From: Daphnia pulex
Lineage: Eukaryota; Arthropoda; Branchiopoda; Diplostraca; Daphniidae
Assembly (NCBI RefSeq): GCF_021134715.1
Contig: NC_060028.1
Location: 4,238,501 to 4,302,500, forward strand
DNA: 64,000 bases
Direction of reading: 5' to 3'
The notes beneath the pieces are model-generated. The model searched no databases. It saw only the letters and a program-made list of their open reading frames with translations, and was not told where the DNA came from. How positions within the stretch are numbered: position 1 is the first letter of the stretch; the number at the start of each line of letters is the position of its first letter. The translations under genes were made by a program, and so were the position numbers. Shown piece by piece: positions 10,204 through 22,376 of the stretch.

Positions 10204-10846
10204 TGATTACTTTCATGTAGGAAAAAAACTCCAAGAAAATAGGGATGTTGATTAAAAAGAGCTTTTTGAAATGTTGTCGTTTTGAGAAAACGTTATTGAT
10301 TGTAACAATTCGTTAATTCCAAAACATCTTGGAGAGCGGCCTAAGGAATGTGACGAAGATTCACTCGTTTTCTGTGACAATTGCTGCGTCAATATATTAC
10401 TGTTACTAATGAGATGTGGTGGTATATTACAATTCTTTGATTTCAATTGCAATATAGAAAACTGCAACAAAGGTTTATGTTTCCGAAGAGGTTGAGTGGG
10501 TAAGGATGCAATCAGAGCCAACCCAAACTTAAAAATTACCGTTATAAAACTAGTTGACATGTTTGTTTACAACAAAAGAGCACTGCAATTTCTAAAAATG
10601 GTAACTTGTCTGATTTATTTATTTCGAAATTTAATTAAATCTGTTTAATTGGCTTTTCTATGATATAAATTATACGCTTTTCTTAATAGGAATATTTTGG
10701 AAAAAAGCAACGCAAAGACATTCATTCAACGTCTGCTGGAAGACGGAATTCTCAACAAAGAAATCAATTCGTTCAAAATTATTGACAGAGTTACTGGAAA
10801 GAAAGTCACACAAATTTACGAAAAACTATCTATTGGTGTCAATTAG

Positions 10847-11455
10847 CTCATCACTGAGAAAAACGCTGATGGACTGCGGGAGATGCGGGAGATGGATGAA
10901 CATTGAAACTATCAGTTGGGTTGGAATCCAGATATGCTTGTAAATATTTACCTCTTAAATTACACGAAGGAAATTTAAATGTTGTAATGAGAGGTAACAA
11001 AGTAACAACTTTTGGTTGATTGAGATGAATCAGTCGTTGTTGGATCTGTTTCGTTCAGTTGATCAGTTCAATTTCGTTTCGATTCGAATCAATTTCGTTC
11101 AGTTCAATCAGTTCATTCAGTTCAATCAGTTGGTGTTTAATCAGTTGTTGAATCAGCTTATTGTTTCTTCCCTTTTTTCCCAACGCAGCAGTTGTTGGAA
11201 TTTTTTATCTGCTATAGAGAACCTCGGGCATTGTGCCTCGCTTTGTCTGGTGGCTTTTGAATGGGTGTGGGGTATGATGTGAGGGAGTCAGATCGAATGG
11301 GTCAGACAATCCAGACAAATCTAGATTTATCTTGAGGCTATAGATGCCGTTTAAACTGATTTAAACTATTATATAACACGTCAAAAAGAATTATACGGTT
11401 CGTGGCCACCAAATTTATACCGTCTAGTCAGGAACATGGATTGAATGAGATGTTA
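10847..11455. other. intergenic; TCAGTT-rich low-complexity tract
   Basis: From about 11010 to 11160 the sequence is built from repeated GTTCAATCAGTTCATTCAG-like words. The rest has no recognisable gene. Confidence 0.5.
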
Positions 11456-11990
11456 AATGCATTGCACTCATTTTTACGCTCTTCCAGTGTGGTTTGCCCA
11501 TTTAGGCGTAGTAATCCAGCCCAAAAGCCACGTCTCCAAAAGATCAGGCATTATATCAAGAGAACGTAATATGAAGAAATTACTGGTATGTAATTACTGC
11601 TGGAAACAAAAGTTACTTCGTTGTTTTCCAGGCTCGTCTTGTTTCTTTTGTCCTCTCCTGCAAGAAATTCATCTACCAAATTCAAAGAATGAAGAGGTTG
11701 GCTAAAAACCAGGACTTTTTCACAACTGCACCAGCGAAGAATATCGAAAAGTAATGTAATTTTCCCCCTATATGTTCAATCTTGAACATATCTTTGTCTC
11801 TGACTAATGGAGACCACCAGGTGCTGGATTTGCACTGGAAGGGAGCCACTTCCATTTCATCCTGTTCTTGGTTATCAGGTTATCAGCAATTCGACTATCG
11901 ATCAGGGCCTTGGGATGGGTGCAGATCTTTCCCAACTCATGAAAATCAGCCCAGGGAAATTATGCATGCCGTCAAAGTTTGATATATTTT
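11406..11990 (+). other. coding-like stretch of unknown nature
   Basis: Short open segments at 11448-11570 and 11808-11985 (the latter reading EPLPFHPVLGYQVISNSTID and continuing with GLGMGADLSQL) have balanced composition and possible splice signals. There is no complete frame and no recognised family. Could be exons of a decayed gene. Confidence 0.2.
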
Positions 11991-12600
11991 TTACTTAAGT
12001 ACTGCTGGTAAAGCTTCTTTTGCAAATCAGATGTCTTCTACTTTTAAACAAACTACAAGATTTGCATTAAGATTAATTTTATTTGACTAAAAATAATATT
12101 AATTTGTAATATAAAATATAAAGTACATCCATTTTAGGGAACGGTCATATGGCTTTAAGTTATTTTAGGCTTTTTTCATCTTTCTTGCTTCTTGTCACAA
12201 TCTGTTACAAAAATTCAACTCCCCCCTCAAGTGTTGTCACAAAGGTCGAAACACCCTTTATTTAACTGAGGAAGGACGTAACTTATTGATCTCAATCATG
12301 TCCCATTTAGGTCAAATGTCCTACTTAGCGTAGATTTTTTCTTTATTAGAACAAATAGATACTTTCACATTCACCCTGTTATTCATATGTGTACAGTTAA
12401 CACTCAGTTTTATTTATTTTTTGGAGAATTTTAAGACTTTGGTTTACTGTGGCAAGAGTCAGACCCAGTCTCTCTGGTGCAATATCAGTGCGATACAAAT
12501 ACACCATAACTGTCCTTATAATACTTATCATTGGCTAGCATACTTTAGCATACTTGGCTAGAAATGTTCGTAACAAAGCGATTAATTTTTTAAATATTTA
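11991..12600. other. AT-rich intergenic sequence, nothing recognised
   Basis: No coding frame, repeat or RNA gene that I can support. Confidence 0.4.
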
Positions 12601-12619
12601 GTATAATCGAAATACAGGC

Positions 12620-13345
12620 TGATAATGCCCCCCGTACATACGTACGAAGCAATTTTTCCCGAGGCCAACTGATGCTACCTGCTCCAAGAAAAGCTACATC
12701 AACCAAGAGCTAACCGAAGTCCTCGCTGGGCACTGCAGACTAAATCACCACCTATACACAAAATCAACAAAATCTCATCTCCCATATGTTAATGTGGGCA
12801 AGACACAGAACAAAGAGCCCTCCTCATTGAAGCGTGTCTGCGAAACGAAAAGCTCTTCCCACCTTCACTCGATGTCATTCAAAACAACCGGAACATATGG
12901 AATGCATTCAAAATATTCATCCGGTCGTCGGAATGGCTAAAAATTCGAAGAACCACCCATGGGCAATGCACTCCTTCGTTACCTCAATCCAAATAAGCCA
13001 ATATCCAAAGTCAATCCACCGTCCAACTCACATGAAATTACACACGCATCTATCACTATATCACTATCACTAAATCCGTCTTCCAATTTAATATCCACCA
13101 ACCATATTTTCATCAAACTTCCTGCGCTACTATCCTCCATACACCTTATCTTACACAAAAAAATTTTACATATGCAACCATCCAATTATAGTATGAAACG
13201 ATCCCCTGCTCTTATACATGTCTCTCTCCCCCCTGTTTGCTATTTGTACTGACAACTCGTTTTAAATCTATCTAAGTCTGCAACTGTAAAGTAGAGCGAA
13301 GGCAAAACTCAAGTCTGAGTACGCCTTTAAATAAAAAAAAATGCC
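12620..13345 (+). mobile_element. 5'-truncated LINE 3' end (RNase H tail, 3' UTR, poly-A)
   Basis: The plus strand reads QELTEVLAGHCRLNHHLYT and then a frame-broken Cys/His-poor region and GNALLRYLNPN, fitting the RNase H C-terminal end seen in I/R1/Jockey-like LINEs ('LSGHCRLNxHLxRI' and 'ALLRFI' motifs). A 3' untranslated part ends ...GTACGCCTTTAAATAAAAAAAAA. Frameshifts and stops make it inactive. 5' truncation is the usual fate of LINE copies. Clade not resolved. Confidence 0.55.
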
Positions 13346-13619
13346 CTCCATATTCAGTGAGTAAACCATGCCATGTAAGATAAAATATTCACAAGTCCTA
13401 AAACACCTCTTTTTTTCCATAAAAAAACGTTAAGACAGTTGGAGTAAAAAGCAACCTCCCCAAGACGTTCGTGAAACATTATATTACGGTCTAGACACTC
13501 AGCCTAAGCACCTCCCTTAGACGTACATACAACATCCCATTCAGGTGTGGGACGTTGAGACCCTGTATGGACGTCCAAAAGACGTTGGGTGCTATCTGGC
13601 AAGTCAAGTGCCTTTACGG

Positions 13620-16560
13620 TATCAGGCGACTACAAAACGTGTAAGTGTTGGTTTGGAAAAAAACTACGCCTACCGTCCTTTACAAATTCTATACGCTGTG
13701 TTAAAAACAGAAGGGACTAACCCGGTATCATAGATGGTAAGTTGCCTACACCGTTGCTGAAGTAGAGCTACCTGCTACAACAGAACAACATATCGTCACT
13801 ATCGCAGCAGATCAGTAAAAAAAACGAGTTCGTATTGCACTGGCTGAGCTAAACTCAGTGTTAGCATCGATTAGCCAAACAGTCCAGCAGGGATTTCTAA
13901 TACCTGTTATGCTTGCTTGTGTGAATATGTTACGCAATCTTTACAGTAGATAGAAATACGATGAACCAGCAGTATAAGTTGACTGCAACATAATATTCAA
14001 ACTCTGCCATGTTAACTACTAATATCATCTGAAATAGTTCATTTATATTGGGTTATCCTTGAATTTTTGGACGAGATAGGTGATCAACCTTGGCTTGCGC
14101 CAGAAAAGTCAACTGGAAGAATTCACAAACCCTCTTGACAAACGTAGAGCAGGAAGACTGAGAATGAAAAATAAGGCACTAGATCAAGTTCTTTCTCAAA
14201 TTGTTTTCAGAAAATACCTTTGAGAACAAGCCTCTAGTTAGTAGCAAGGGACAACCAGATAAATAAATCAAATAAAATGTATTTTCTGTATAGTAAAATT
14301 GAGTGGGTTGAAGGCGGCAAATCGAAGAAAATATTCTGTCGAGCAAAAAAGACAGAAAAAAATATTCTAGCCCTAGAGGAAAAGGAGATTTTCAAAATAT
14401 TTTGTCAGTTTGTAAAGTTTTCAAAAAATGGGGCATCAAGCTTTGAATTTAAGTATAAGTTTGTCATCATTGAAATTAAAAATTCACCAGTAAAAAATGT
14501 GTTCGAATGATATGGTAATTCTACAATGAAGAAGCTAAATAACCAAAAATAAGCTTCATTATCAATCCCAACAATGTCAAAAAGTGATGGATGAAAATTC
14601 CAAAGACCCAAAGATAAAAAAATCTGTTATTTATAAACACTTGCCAAAGATGGAATCATTGGTGCTGTGAAGCCATAAAAGAAAAACCCATGGATGTTTT
14701 ACTTGCAAAACCGATAGAGCAAATAATTGACCAATTTTTTTACCCATTTCCCTTATTTTATAACTTATTTTCGTTGAAAAAAAAAACAGGCAGAAGGTTG
14801 CGACTCCACCAACAACATAAGTAAAAATTTGAATGACGCAAGGACTAAACGTTTTCTAATATATAGGTCATTAACAACGTTGGTGTCCTTATGCCATCTC
14901 AAAGGCATAATGGTCAAAACGCCAGTCTTTTCTTGGAGCAACAAGTGGTAAACGTATATTAGTCATGTTGGAATAGGAAATGCACGTTGATATACATTAA
15001 CGTGACAGCATATTAGATGTAAAAAGTATTAAAATTCCGCCTCAATGTAAAAAACGTGACGAATGTAAAATTACATTGGAGTTTTAAATCGACATCAAAA
15101 TGAGATCAAATGCTTCCTGGGTTCTACCACTTTTTTTAACTTTGACCTTTCATTTTCCGATGTAAGGTTTGTTTTGAATGACAACATTTTCAAACAGTCA
15201 AATCAGTTAAGGGAAGAGAAACTTAGCACAAAATTATGGGAAGGGTTGCCAAGTTGACTCTTACTCGGCAAAGAATCACGAAGGTTGTCTGATATTTTCA
15301 AACTATTTTATATATTGCAGAAGTGGGATGAAAGTAAACGAAAATGTAGAGTGGGATAATGTCAGACGGGGCATTGTTGACTTTTAAGGCCTGGTAACTG
15401 TCTAAAATTAATGTTTATTACAATATTATTAAATCTAAAGAAGCTGATTGATCTGACTGGATACTTGTTAGAAACTCCCTCTCATTCCAGTGAGTGGTTC
15501 CTTGAAAAAAATTGCATCCAAAATTAATTACCTGAAGTTCTATGCTGATTGGTTTGAAGCCCTTGCAGCAGTCGTGTACATTGAATGCAACAGGAATTCC
15601 TATGTTTTCCATTTTGTCATTATAAAGGAAACCACCAGTAAAATGATTAAAATTCTTTAAAATTGATGTACACCTCTGAGAAGCTTTCGATCAGTTCTAA
15701 ATACATGAAGGTTGTGTAATAATATATTTTAGATAGGTTTAACAAAAAATTACCGAACTGCAGGATTAGCTTAGTAGATGAACAAAGCAACAACATTATT
15801 TTCAAGTAAAACCACGACAACCCATGACAAAAATAAATAAAGAGTATGATTAATATAACCATATTACATTTTCCAAAACAGAAACGAAAAATCACTGCCA
15901 TTCGGAGGAGTCTGCATTTCAATTCAAATCGTAATTCGTAAGACAATCTTTTAAAGGAAATGGAACGTTATTAAAATCACCTAAAAGTGAGGCAAAAAAT
16001 TGCCCTGGCTAATTTTTCTTGGATTGAACTAAATAAATCCTCCTAATATGTACACTTAACAAGGTACAGCCGAGTACTAGCGGGTCGGAGGTCGGACGTA
16101 AAAGGAAAATCTCCTATTCCCTGTGGTACGTGGAACGATCATCCATTTCTCTGCCTGCAATATAAATCACCTTTGTCTTACCGCCTAAGATTAAGTCATG
16201 CGTATTTACCGCAATCATTATTCGTGGAAAGATCTATCATATCTAGAGCTATATTTATCATCATGAGATGAGCGTGGGAGTTTGTGAAATCCCCCTCGCG
16301 TAATGTGATATTAATATCAGTGTTGGTAGCCAGTAACCTAATTATCAGTCACTCTCATTTGCAAGTACACTTGATATCTTAAGACAATAGCCAATACACT
16401 CGCTAGTGCTACGGCCTACTAGCAACTATACACGCTAACGCACTCTAAAAGATATTTTTCTCAGCATGGTTGCACACATCTAGATGATACTTATTGCGAA
16501 GCTGCGTCGGTACTTTTTCAGTAGTAGTTCCCGTATTCTGATTGGTTTAAAACTGATAAA
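13620..16560. repeat. degraded repeat family R, copy A
   Basis: Colinear with 40,405-43,975 (copy B) over its length, with shared landmarks: ...GTGTTGGTTTGGAAAAAAAC, GAGCTAAACTCAGTGTTAGC, the stretch around CATTAACAACGTTGGTGTCC, the minus-strand ENIGIP peptide (15.4-15.6 kb), and CTTATTGCGAAGCTGCG near the right end. Copy A lacks about 230 bp of the protease region that copy B keeps (deletion near 16,195). The plus-strand segment 13,785-13,950 reads like coding (ALAELNSVLASISQTVQQGF) but has stops. Probably an LTR-type retroelement remnant. Confidence 0.7.
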
Positions 16561-18578
16561 CACTAAATTTTACAAGCGTAATTCGCACTCCCGTGGCCTT
16601 GTCAGGCAATCCTCGCAGCTAAAGCAGACACTCTTTCAGCTGCATTCAAATCATCAAAATCTATATATTGCAGAAATTCAACAGCAATTTCCCCCAGCAG
16701 CTTCCTTCCTTTAAAAAGCCAATGATCAAATCATCAAAAAGGGCAAAGCGTAAACATGAAGGAGGAATGGTGTAAAGCAATGAGAGTTGAAAGGAAAATT
16801 GTACTAAGAAGGTTAAAAATTATATCCATTTAAATCACTAGATTTGGTTTAATTCAAATTTTTGCACTGCTAAATACGTCTTCAATTTCGGAGATTAAAT
16901 GGCAAAATACAGTTCCTATATTGAAGCTATAGCAAGTTTACATTTGCTGTTGACGTTGATTATAGCAGAAATTGCGGAACACAAAGATGGCCGACAATAA
17001 GAACGAATTTTGTCTCTTAGATAAAAGCCATCAGCTGTTTGTCTGATTCCGCTTAACTTCCTATTGTAGCAATTTCATTTGTCAGGATAGTTCTACTTAA
17101 AGTTTGTTTTTAAACTATAGTGAGGATTAACAAGTGTTTGAATTTCACTACGCGATATATTTGAAGTTGAGTACGGTCGAGTTCATGCGCAGGGGGTCCC
17201 TCACCCTACGCGGGAAAAAATTTAGCGTTGCATTGAGTGTACGCGGCGCAAAAGGTATTTTCCTACCGTTCTTCATGTCAAGTCAACATTGGTGAACGTA
17301 ATTTACCCCCAGTCAACATGATTACTACAGATGGTGGTAGTTTTTTTCATTGTCTTCTACAGGGACAGGTGCAAAAGTAAGTATTATGCTTCAGGAATAG
17401 ATAATTTTGGTTCAAACATGTAGGGGATACTCTTTTTCCTTTCTTCGAGTTTTTTATGTGGACTGAGACTGGTTTAAGTAAGAAAATATTCTTGTGAATC
17501 AGTTCCTTCCAGACATAAAGAAATATATCTGACAACACAAAGGAGATTGGGCAAGAGTTCATCAAGAAATTAAAGACAAATAGGGGGAAGAAAGAAAAAA
17601 ATGATGAAACCATTTATCACAGAAGTTAAAAAATAATATTTAATATAATACGTAGATGAGAGATTTTGAGAAAGTAAAGAGTATCATGTAAGTAGAAAAC
17701 AGAGATAGATAGAGAGAGCGGGGGAAATGGGCATATTTCAAACAAACAAAAGAGTAAAACATTTCTCAGTTGATGGGTTCTTTTAAAATCAGAGACAGCG
17801 ATGAGAAGAATGACTAAGAGTGTAAAAATAGAACAATAAATGGAATTCAATAAAGCCTGGTAGGGGAGACTACTTAAGCGTAAAAAAACTTCGTTTGCTA
17901 TTTACCAAAAATCCAACGATTATTCTCCTTTTTTTCTCTTTAAATATTAAAAGTATTTGGTAGAGTGAAAAATTTGTAATTCCCTTGAAACTCGTGTAAC
18001 TACACCACCACGGGACCAGGGGTGTAGTGTGGAGGTAATAGTAGAAGACCCCAGTACACCATTCGATCGGCGACGGATCGCATGGCGTCGTATCCACTGT
18101 CTTTGCGGACACACTAAACAAATTGAATGAGAACCCCACCTCCTCTGCCTTTTTTGCCAATAGAGAATAGAAGCTCTGTTTTCCTTAAGAGAGAAAAATG
18201 ATGAGATGTAATCGATGATGAACGGAATTCCCAGTGTTTTCGTCCTAGATACCCACGGGGTCCGCCATTCCTGACCAACTTTCCCGAATCCCCGCATCTC
18301 TCACCTGAGAAAAGGAGGAATAAACAACCTTTTCCTTTAGAATTTAGTTTTAGTTTAGTTTTTTTGAGGTTCCCGCCTACTATTTTGATTTTTTTTACCT
18401 TCAACAAATCTTGTTCCCGCGTTAACAAATTTCAATATTTTTTGATTAACAATAAGGATTACCATGAAAAAAAAAACTGTTTTTTTTTTTGTTTATTGAG
18501 TATTTTCTGTCAGGAACGAATTTTTCGTTTTGGCGTCTCTTCTTCTCAGCAAAGTGACGCTCATTCAGGATAAAGGTT
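16561..18578. other. AT-rich intergenic sequence, no supported gene
   Basis: Several overlapping minus-strand frames (17.3-18.4 kb) show no conserved motif or consistent splicing. A GC-richer patch at 17,970-18,310 is unexplained. Confidence 0.4.
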
Positions 18579-18585
18579 ATGGCTA
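18579..18585. repeat. left target-site duplication ATGGCTA
   Basis: The 7-bp word directly outside the left TIR is repeated at 22,103-22,109 directly outside the right TIR. Confidence 0.75.
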
Positions 18586-18656
18586 TATGGCACGGTATTT
18601 GGCTCACACCTATTTGATCGAAAATATCGAAAACATTTTTAAAAATATCAGTATTT
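18586..18656. repeat. left terminal inverted repeat (71 bp)
   Basis: Starts TATGGCACGGTATTTGGCTC. It is the reverse complement of 22,032-22,102 with 4 mismatches in 71 bp. Confidence 0.9.
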
Positions 18657-19091
18657 TTAAAAATCAGACCATCAACGAAATCAAAAATATTTTGAAAATC
18701 TTTTCAGATGTGGAGTGAAACCCAAAGTCAATAGTTAAAAAACCAACCAAAATTTTAAAGTCAAAATTTAAAAATCAACTCAAAAATCAAATTCACTTTA
18801 CAATTCATATTCAGGTTTCGTTTGGTATGGGATGTCTTGTCTCGACATCTGGTGGAAGGCAGGCGAGTTGCTAACCGGCAGTTTATGCAGACGGTCATTC
18901 TGCGGGAAAGGCACACATTCTGCGGTCATTCTGTTTCATCATTTGTTTTGTTTTGTGTGTCGTTCACAAGTCACAACCTCAATGTCAGTATTACTCTTAA
19001 ATTTACATTCATTGTATTAATTTTTCATGTATCCAATTCAGGACTGAGTTTTCCTGACTTCTGTACTGGAAAAGAGAAAGCTACTCCAACA

Positions 19092-20433
19092 TTTCTGATA
19101 ATGATCTTGATATTGTGATTGCCAACGTGCTGAAAAGGTTTCCCAAGTTTGGTAATCTTACTTTTTTAAATCCTTTGAGCATTACAATTACTGAAGTTGT
19201 ATTTTGAAACGCAGGTCTACAGTTGTTGCAAGGCAAACTTTTTTGCAGATGGGTACAAATTACAAGAGAAGCGTTTGCGAGCTTCCCATGCTAGAATTGG
19301 GCTGAAGAAGGCTAAACCTGGCTTGAAACAGATTCCTCGTGTGGTTCATCACGCAAATTCCCCTTTACAAATGTGGCACATGGATGGATTTCACAAATTT
19401 GATGGGTAATTATTGTGTTATGACATTTTATTCAACTCAATAAAACATGATTTGCTGTTCATAGAATTTGTGATGAATATAGTAAGGCGATAGTGGGAAT
19501 GCAAGTTAGTGACAACAACCGCTCAGAAACTGTTTTCAAACTGTTGCATTCCAGCTGCATCATTTTGGGCTTGTTTAAGGTGACAGCCTTTCTTACTAAT
19601 ATGCCACATACACATTTGTGCAAGTTAAAATGACTGGTCTCATTTTCTAGAACTGATCGGGGAGGAGAAAATGCAGCAGCTGATTACATGTTAAATGTAC
19701 GGGGTGTAAATAGATTCAGTTTTTACGCTGGCTCTTCATGCGGAATCAAAGAATTTGACGTCAGTGGAGAGACACGAATCAACGTGGTGTCCGACCGTTA
19801 CTGAACACGTTTAAGTACGATTCATTTTAAATTGTTTTAATTATATCATCACTTACAATTTTTTTTGGGAATTACAGAGACATGGAGAATGCGGATGTTA
19901 TCCCAAGTGACTCCGAACTAGATCTGTTGATTTTACATCAGTTGGCAACTAATCTATTCCAGAGGACTCTAGAAACATACGTAGACTCTTGGAACAACCA
20001 TCCTGTACGGACGGAAGGAAAAAAAACTCCAAATCAGCTTTATGTTTCCGGCTTGGTACCACTTAAGCAACGTCAAGAAGAAGGACAATTTCTCCGACCA
20101 CGGGTTGAACTTCTCCAGGTATCCATTGAACCATTTAATTAATAAAAGTTGTGTAACGGACTTATAAAAAAATTATGTTGTTTCTAGGATGATGTTCTCC
20201 ATCTTCCGGATAATTTCAATGACATCTAGTATTTGGAATCGATCGTCGGGCAATTCCGGCAAGCACGAGAAGTCCCCAAATTCACTAATCCCTTGAACGC
20301 TGAAGAATTCGTCGAACTTCATCAAATTGTTAATCCACAATCAGTTGAATTAGACAATTTAAGTGAGAAATTTACCCTTGCCAAAAGATTTGCAATTTTC
20401 GCATTAAGTAACAGGGATGAGATTGCATTGTAA
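19092..20433 (+). pseudogene. DDE integrase-core-domain protein, five or more exons, inactivated
   Basis: Exons with GT-AG borders: about 19,092-19,142 (ending NVLKRFPKF), 19,215-19,407, 19,466-19,579, 19,651-about 19,817, 19,879-20,118 and 20,190-20,433. Motifs: WHMDGFHKF carries the first catalytic Asp, TDRGGENAAAADYML the second; the third (normally Glu in a 'QRIERxWRD' motif) lies at about 19,754 where the codon reads as stop TGA. An extra T in the run at 19,231-19,236 and a frame change near 19,740 add damage, and an in-frame TAG lies near 20,228. The C-terminal exon reads TYVDSWNNHPVRTEGKKTPN, as usual in this family. Family role: RNase H-fold strand transfer, related to retroviral and transposon integrases; these genes are scattered in animals and fungi. 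It lies inside the TIR-bounded element. Confidence 0.85.
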
Positions 20434-20735
20434 AATAAACGTCATTACTGCTACTCTTCTGAAATGAGCTGTAAAGACATGATGAGCTAAAGAGTAGTAG
20501 CGGTCGCCTTTAACTTGCAGCAAGTCAGTAACATGTGTTGCTGTTTCATAAACGATTTCCCTAATCCATTTAGCCTTTCAGCTTTTCCCTGAAAACAATC
20601 GGCGTATTTCTTCAGCTAACTAATAGACCTGTCGAACAATTTTCTGGTTTTGTTTTTAGTTGCTTTAGTTTCGCACTCAATTTCAGGACGGGCTGTACGT
20701 TTTCGTCGAAAGAAACTTGATGGATCAGTTATGCC

Positions 20736-21176
20736 TTGTCTGGGGAAAGCAGTCGAAGTATACATTTTACGAAGCAATTTGTCAGGTTTGACGCCTTAAG
20801 TTGGTTTATACGTAGCTACGACAAAATCATTCCTGGGTGGTTCGACCATTTCATTGTTTGTGGTCCTACCCTCCCCGTGAGACGATACTGTAATTTTTTT
20901 AGTTTGGAAACGATCGATCGTCTGTCGAAACGACCGGATTTAACATCTCCAATGAGAAACTTTATTGCTGCCGCTACCTGGATAGCGATCACGGTAACCT
21001 TTTTCAAATTAAACTTGGAAAATCCAAAGATATTTTTCCCTAGTGACATTGCATGGCGTTTGCATGATTATTTTTTTTTTAAGTTTACTCAACTCATAAT
21101 CGAACTCTACAACTGTGAAATATATGTAACGCTACTGGGGATGATGCAACTCTCCAAGCGCATTTTTCTAAAGTAA
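20736..21176 (+). other. unassigned 146-codon open frame inside the integrase element
   Basis: A plus-strand frame with many aromatic residues (SWFIRSYDKIIPGWFDHFIV), with an overlapping minus-strand frame over the same bases. No motif is recognised, and neither can be preferred. It may be a second product of the element or chance. Confidence 0.2.
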
Positions 21177-22031
21177 GAAACTAAATTCCAAGTTTGTTTC
21201 AATAGCTTAAATCTCGGCTTGAATAAATTGCATTAACCCATGTTTATATTTTTGGCAGGCGGTAGAAACCACTTTGACATTCTATATCATCATCTACCGG
21301 TTTCAAATCAGATGGAGTTAATTACTTGCCGTGTAGCCCTAATACAGTCAAGTAATAAAACATTTGCAACTGCGCACTCGTATCAACACAAAAGTGCACC
21401 GTGGCACACGGCTCGGTGAAAGATAGCAAGACCAATAAAGGCAACACAAGTTTCGAATAAGTCTATACATACCGTTTTCTGTACGTAGAAATTTCATTTC
21501 GTTTCGCCATATACACTAATATTTAGAATACAAACAGCAAACAGATTATTTAAAAATGTCTAAATAAGTTACAACACACTCACGCTTCCTACATGCACTC
21601 GGCAAGTCCAAGGAGATTACTGTGTCCCGGTTGTTGATTACAAATATAGCCCCTTTGAACGAGAGGACTATGTACAGGCTACTAGAAAATTCCTCCCTGC
21701 TGTAAGCCTAATTGAGATGCTATTTTGTTATTATTCTCCAAACTTTGCCGAACAAGTTCGCAGCTTAGGCGTGTTAGGACACGTTTGAATTTTTGACGTA
21801 CACCAGCGAATGAAACCCCTTACATGCGTGAAATCGCTCACATGCACGGTAGAGCTGCGCGGTAAACTTTTAATTAAAAAGTGAAAACCCTTTTGTAGTT
21901 GATTACAGATGCATGGGTAAAATGATACTGTTTCTGACTTCATATTTGGAGTCAGCGTGAAAATATGGGTATATGGTGTTATTTCCATTAATTTGTGCGG
22001 TAGCATAGTGGTGTTATCTTTTATACGAAAA

Positions 22032-22102
22032 AAATACTTATATTTTTAAAAATATTTTCGATATTTTCGATCAAATACGTGTGAGCCAAATACCGTTCCA
22101 TA
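22032..22102. repeat. right terminal inverted repeat (71 bp)
   Basis: Ends GTGAGCCAAATACCGTTCCATA, complementary to the left TIR except at 4 positions. Contains nested TCGATATTTTCGAT palindromic words. Confidence 0.9.
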
Positions 22103-22109
22103 ATGGCTA
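22103..22109. repeat. right target-site duplication ATGGCTA
   Basis: Identical to 18,579-18,585. Confidence 0.75.
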
Positions 22110-22376
22110 AGCGGCTTAAATTAATATTTGCATTTTTTTAATACTACGAAAATAAAATTATGGACAGAACAAATTTCGATATTGAATAAATTTAAATTTA
22201 GAAATTAATTTAATTGTTTAGTTTTTACAATTAATCACTATTAATTGTTTTTTTACGTCTTTTTTTAAATCATTTTGTTATGTTGCAAATGGTAGTGACA
22301 AAAATTTAATTTGATTCTTTTGCTGAATTTATAAATTTATTGTTTGTTTCTCTTTGTTAAAAGTTACTCGTTTAAA

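Larger units (their letters stand above)
5381..10846 (+). pseudogene. RecQ-family ATP-dependent DNA helicase, interrupted by a retroelement
   Basis: Visible RecQ features in order: motif 0 (LNPQQVEVIDPAL), Walker A (MSTGGGKST), motif Ia (SPLKSLMFDQV), the TPEKL segment, the Walker B position as VIDEAYCIC (DEAY where DEAH is usual, and the 'W..DFR' that should follow is lost), motif III ALTGTANPK in a shifted frame near 6083-6107, motif IV IVYCSSRFECESL, motif V ATSAFGMGVNK, and motif VI YYQECGRSGQDG. Coding then stops at a BEL/Pao insertion (6834 to about 10203). On the far side the family's zinc-binding Cys pattern resumes (ENVIDCNN..., GERPKEC..., VFCDNC; about 10277-10395), followed by a winged-helix/RQC-like exon (about 10690-10846: FIQRLLEDGILNKEI), ending in TAG. 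In-frame stops and frame changes near 5957-6160 and a TGA near 10495 show it is inactive. Family role: 3'-5' DNA unwinding in recombination and replication repair. Confidence in family is high; the exact subfamily (BLM-like or other) is not resolved. Confidence 0.88.
18586..22102 (+). mobile_element. DNA transposon with TIRs, 7-bp TSD and a DDE integrase-core gene
   Basis: A 3,517-bp element bounded by 71-bp inverted repeats (4 mismatches) and direct ATGGCTA repeats. Inside, on the plus strand, is a spliced gene of the eukaryotic integrase-core-domain family; nothing in the right third (20.45-22.0 kb) is recognised. A 7-bp target duplication excludes Tc1/mariner (TA), piggyBac/Kolobok (TTAA) and typical hAT (8 bp); superfamilies reported with 6-7-bp duplications, such as Dada, are possible but not shown. 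That the integrase mobilised the element is inference from their nesting. Confidence 0.75.
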
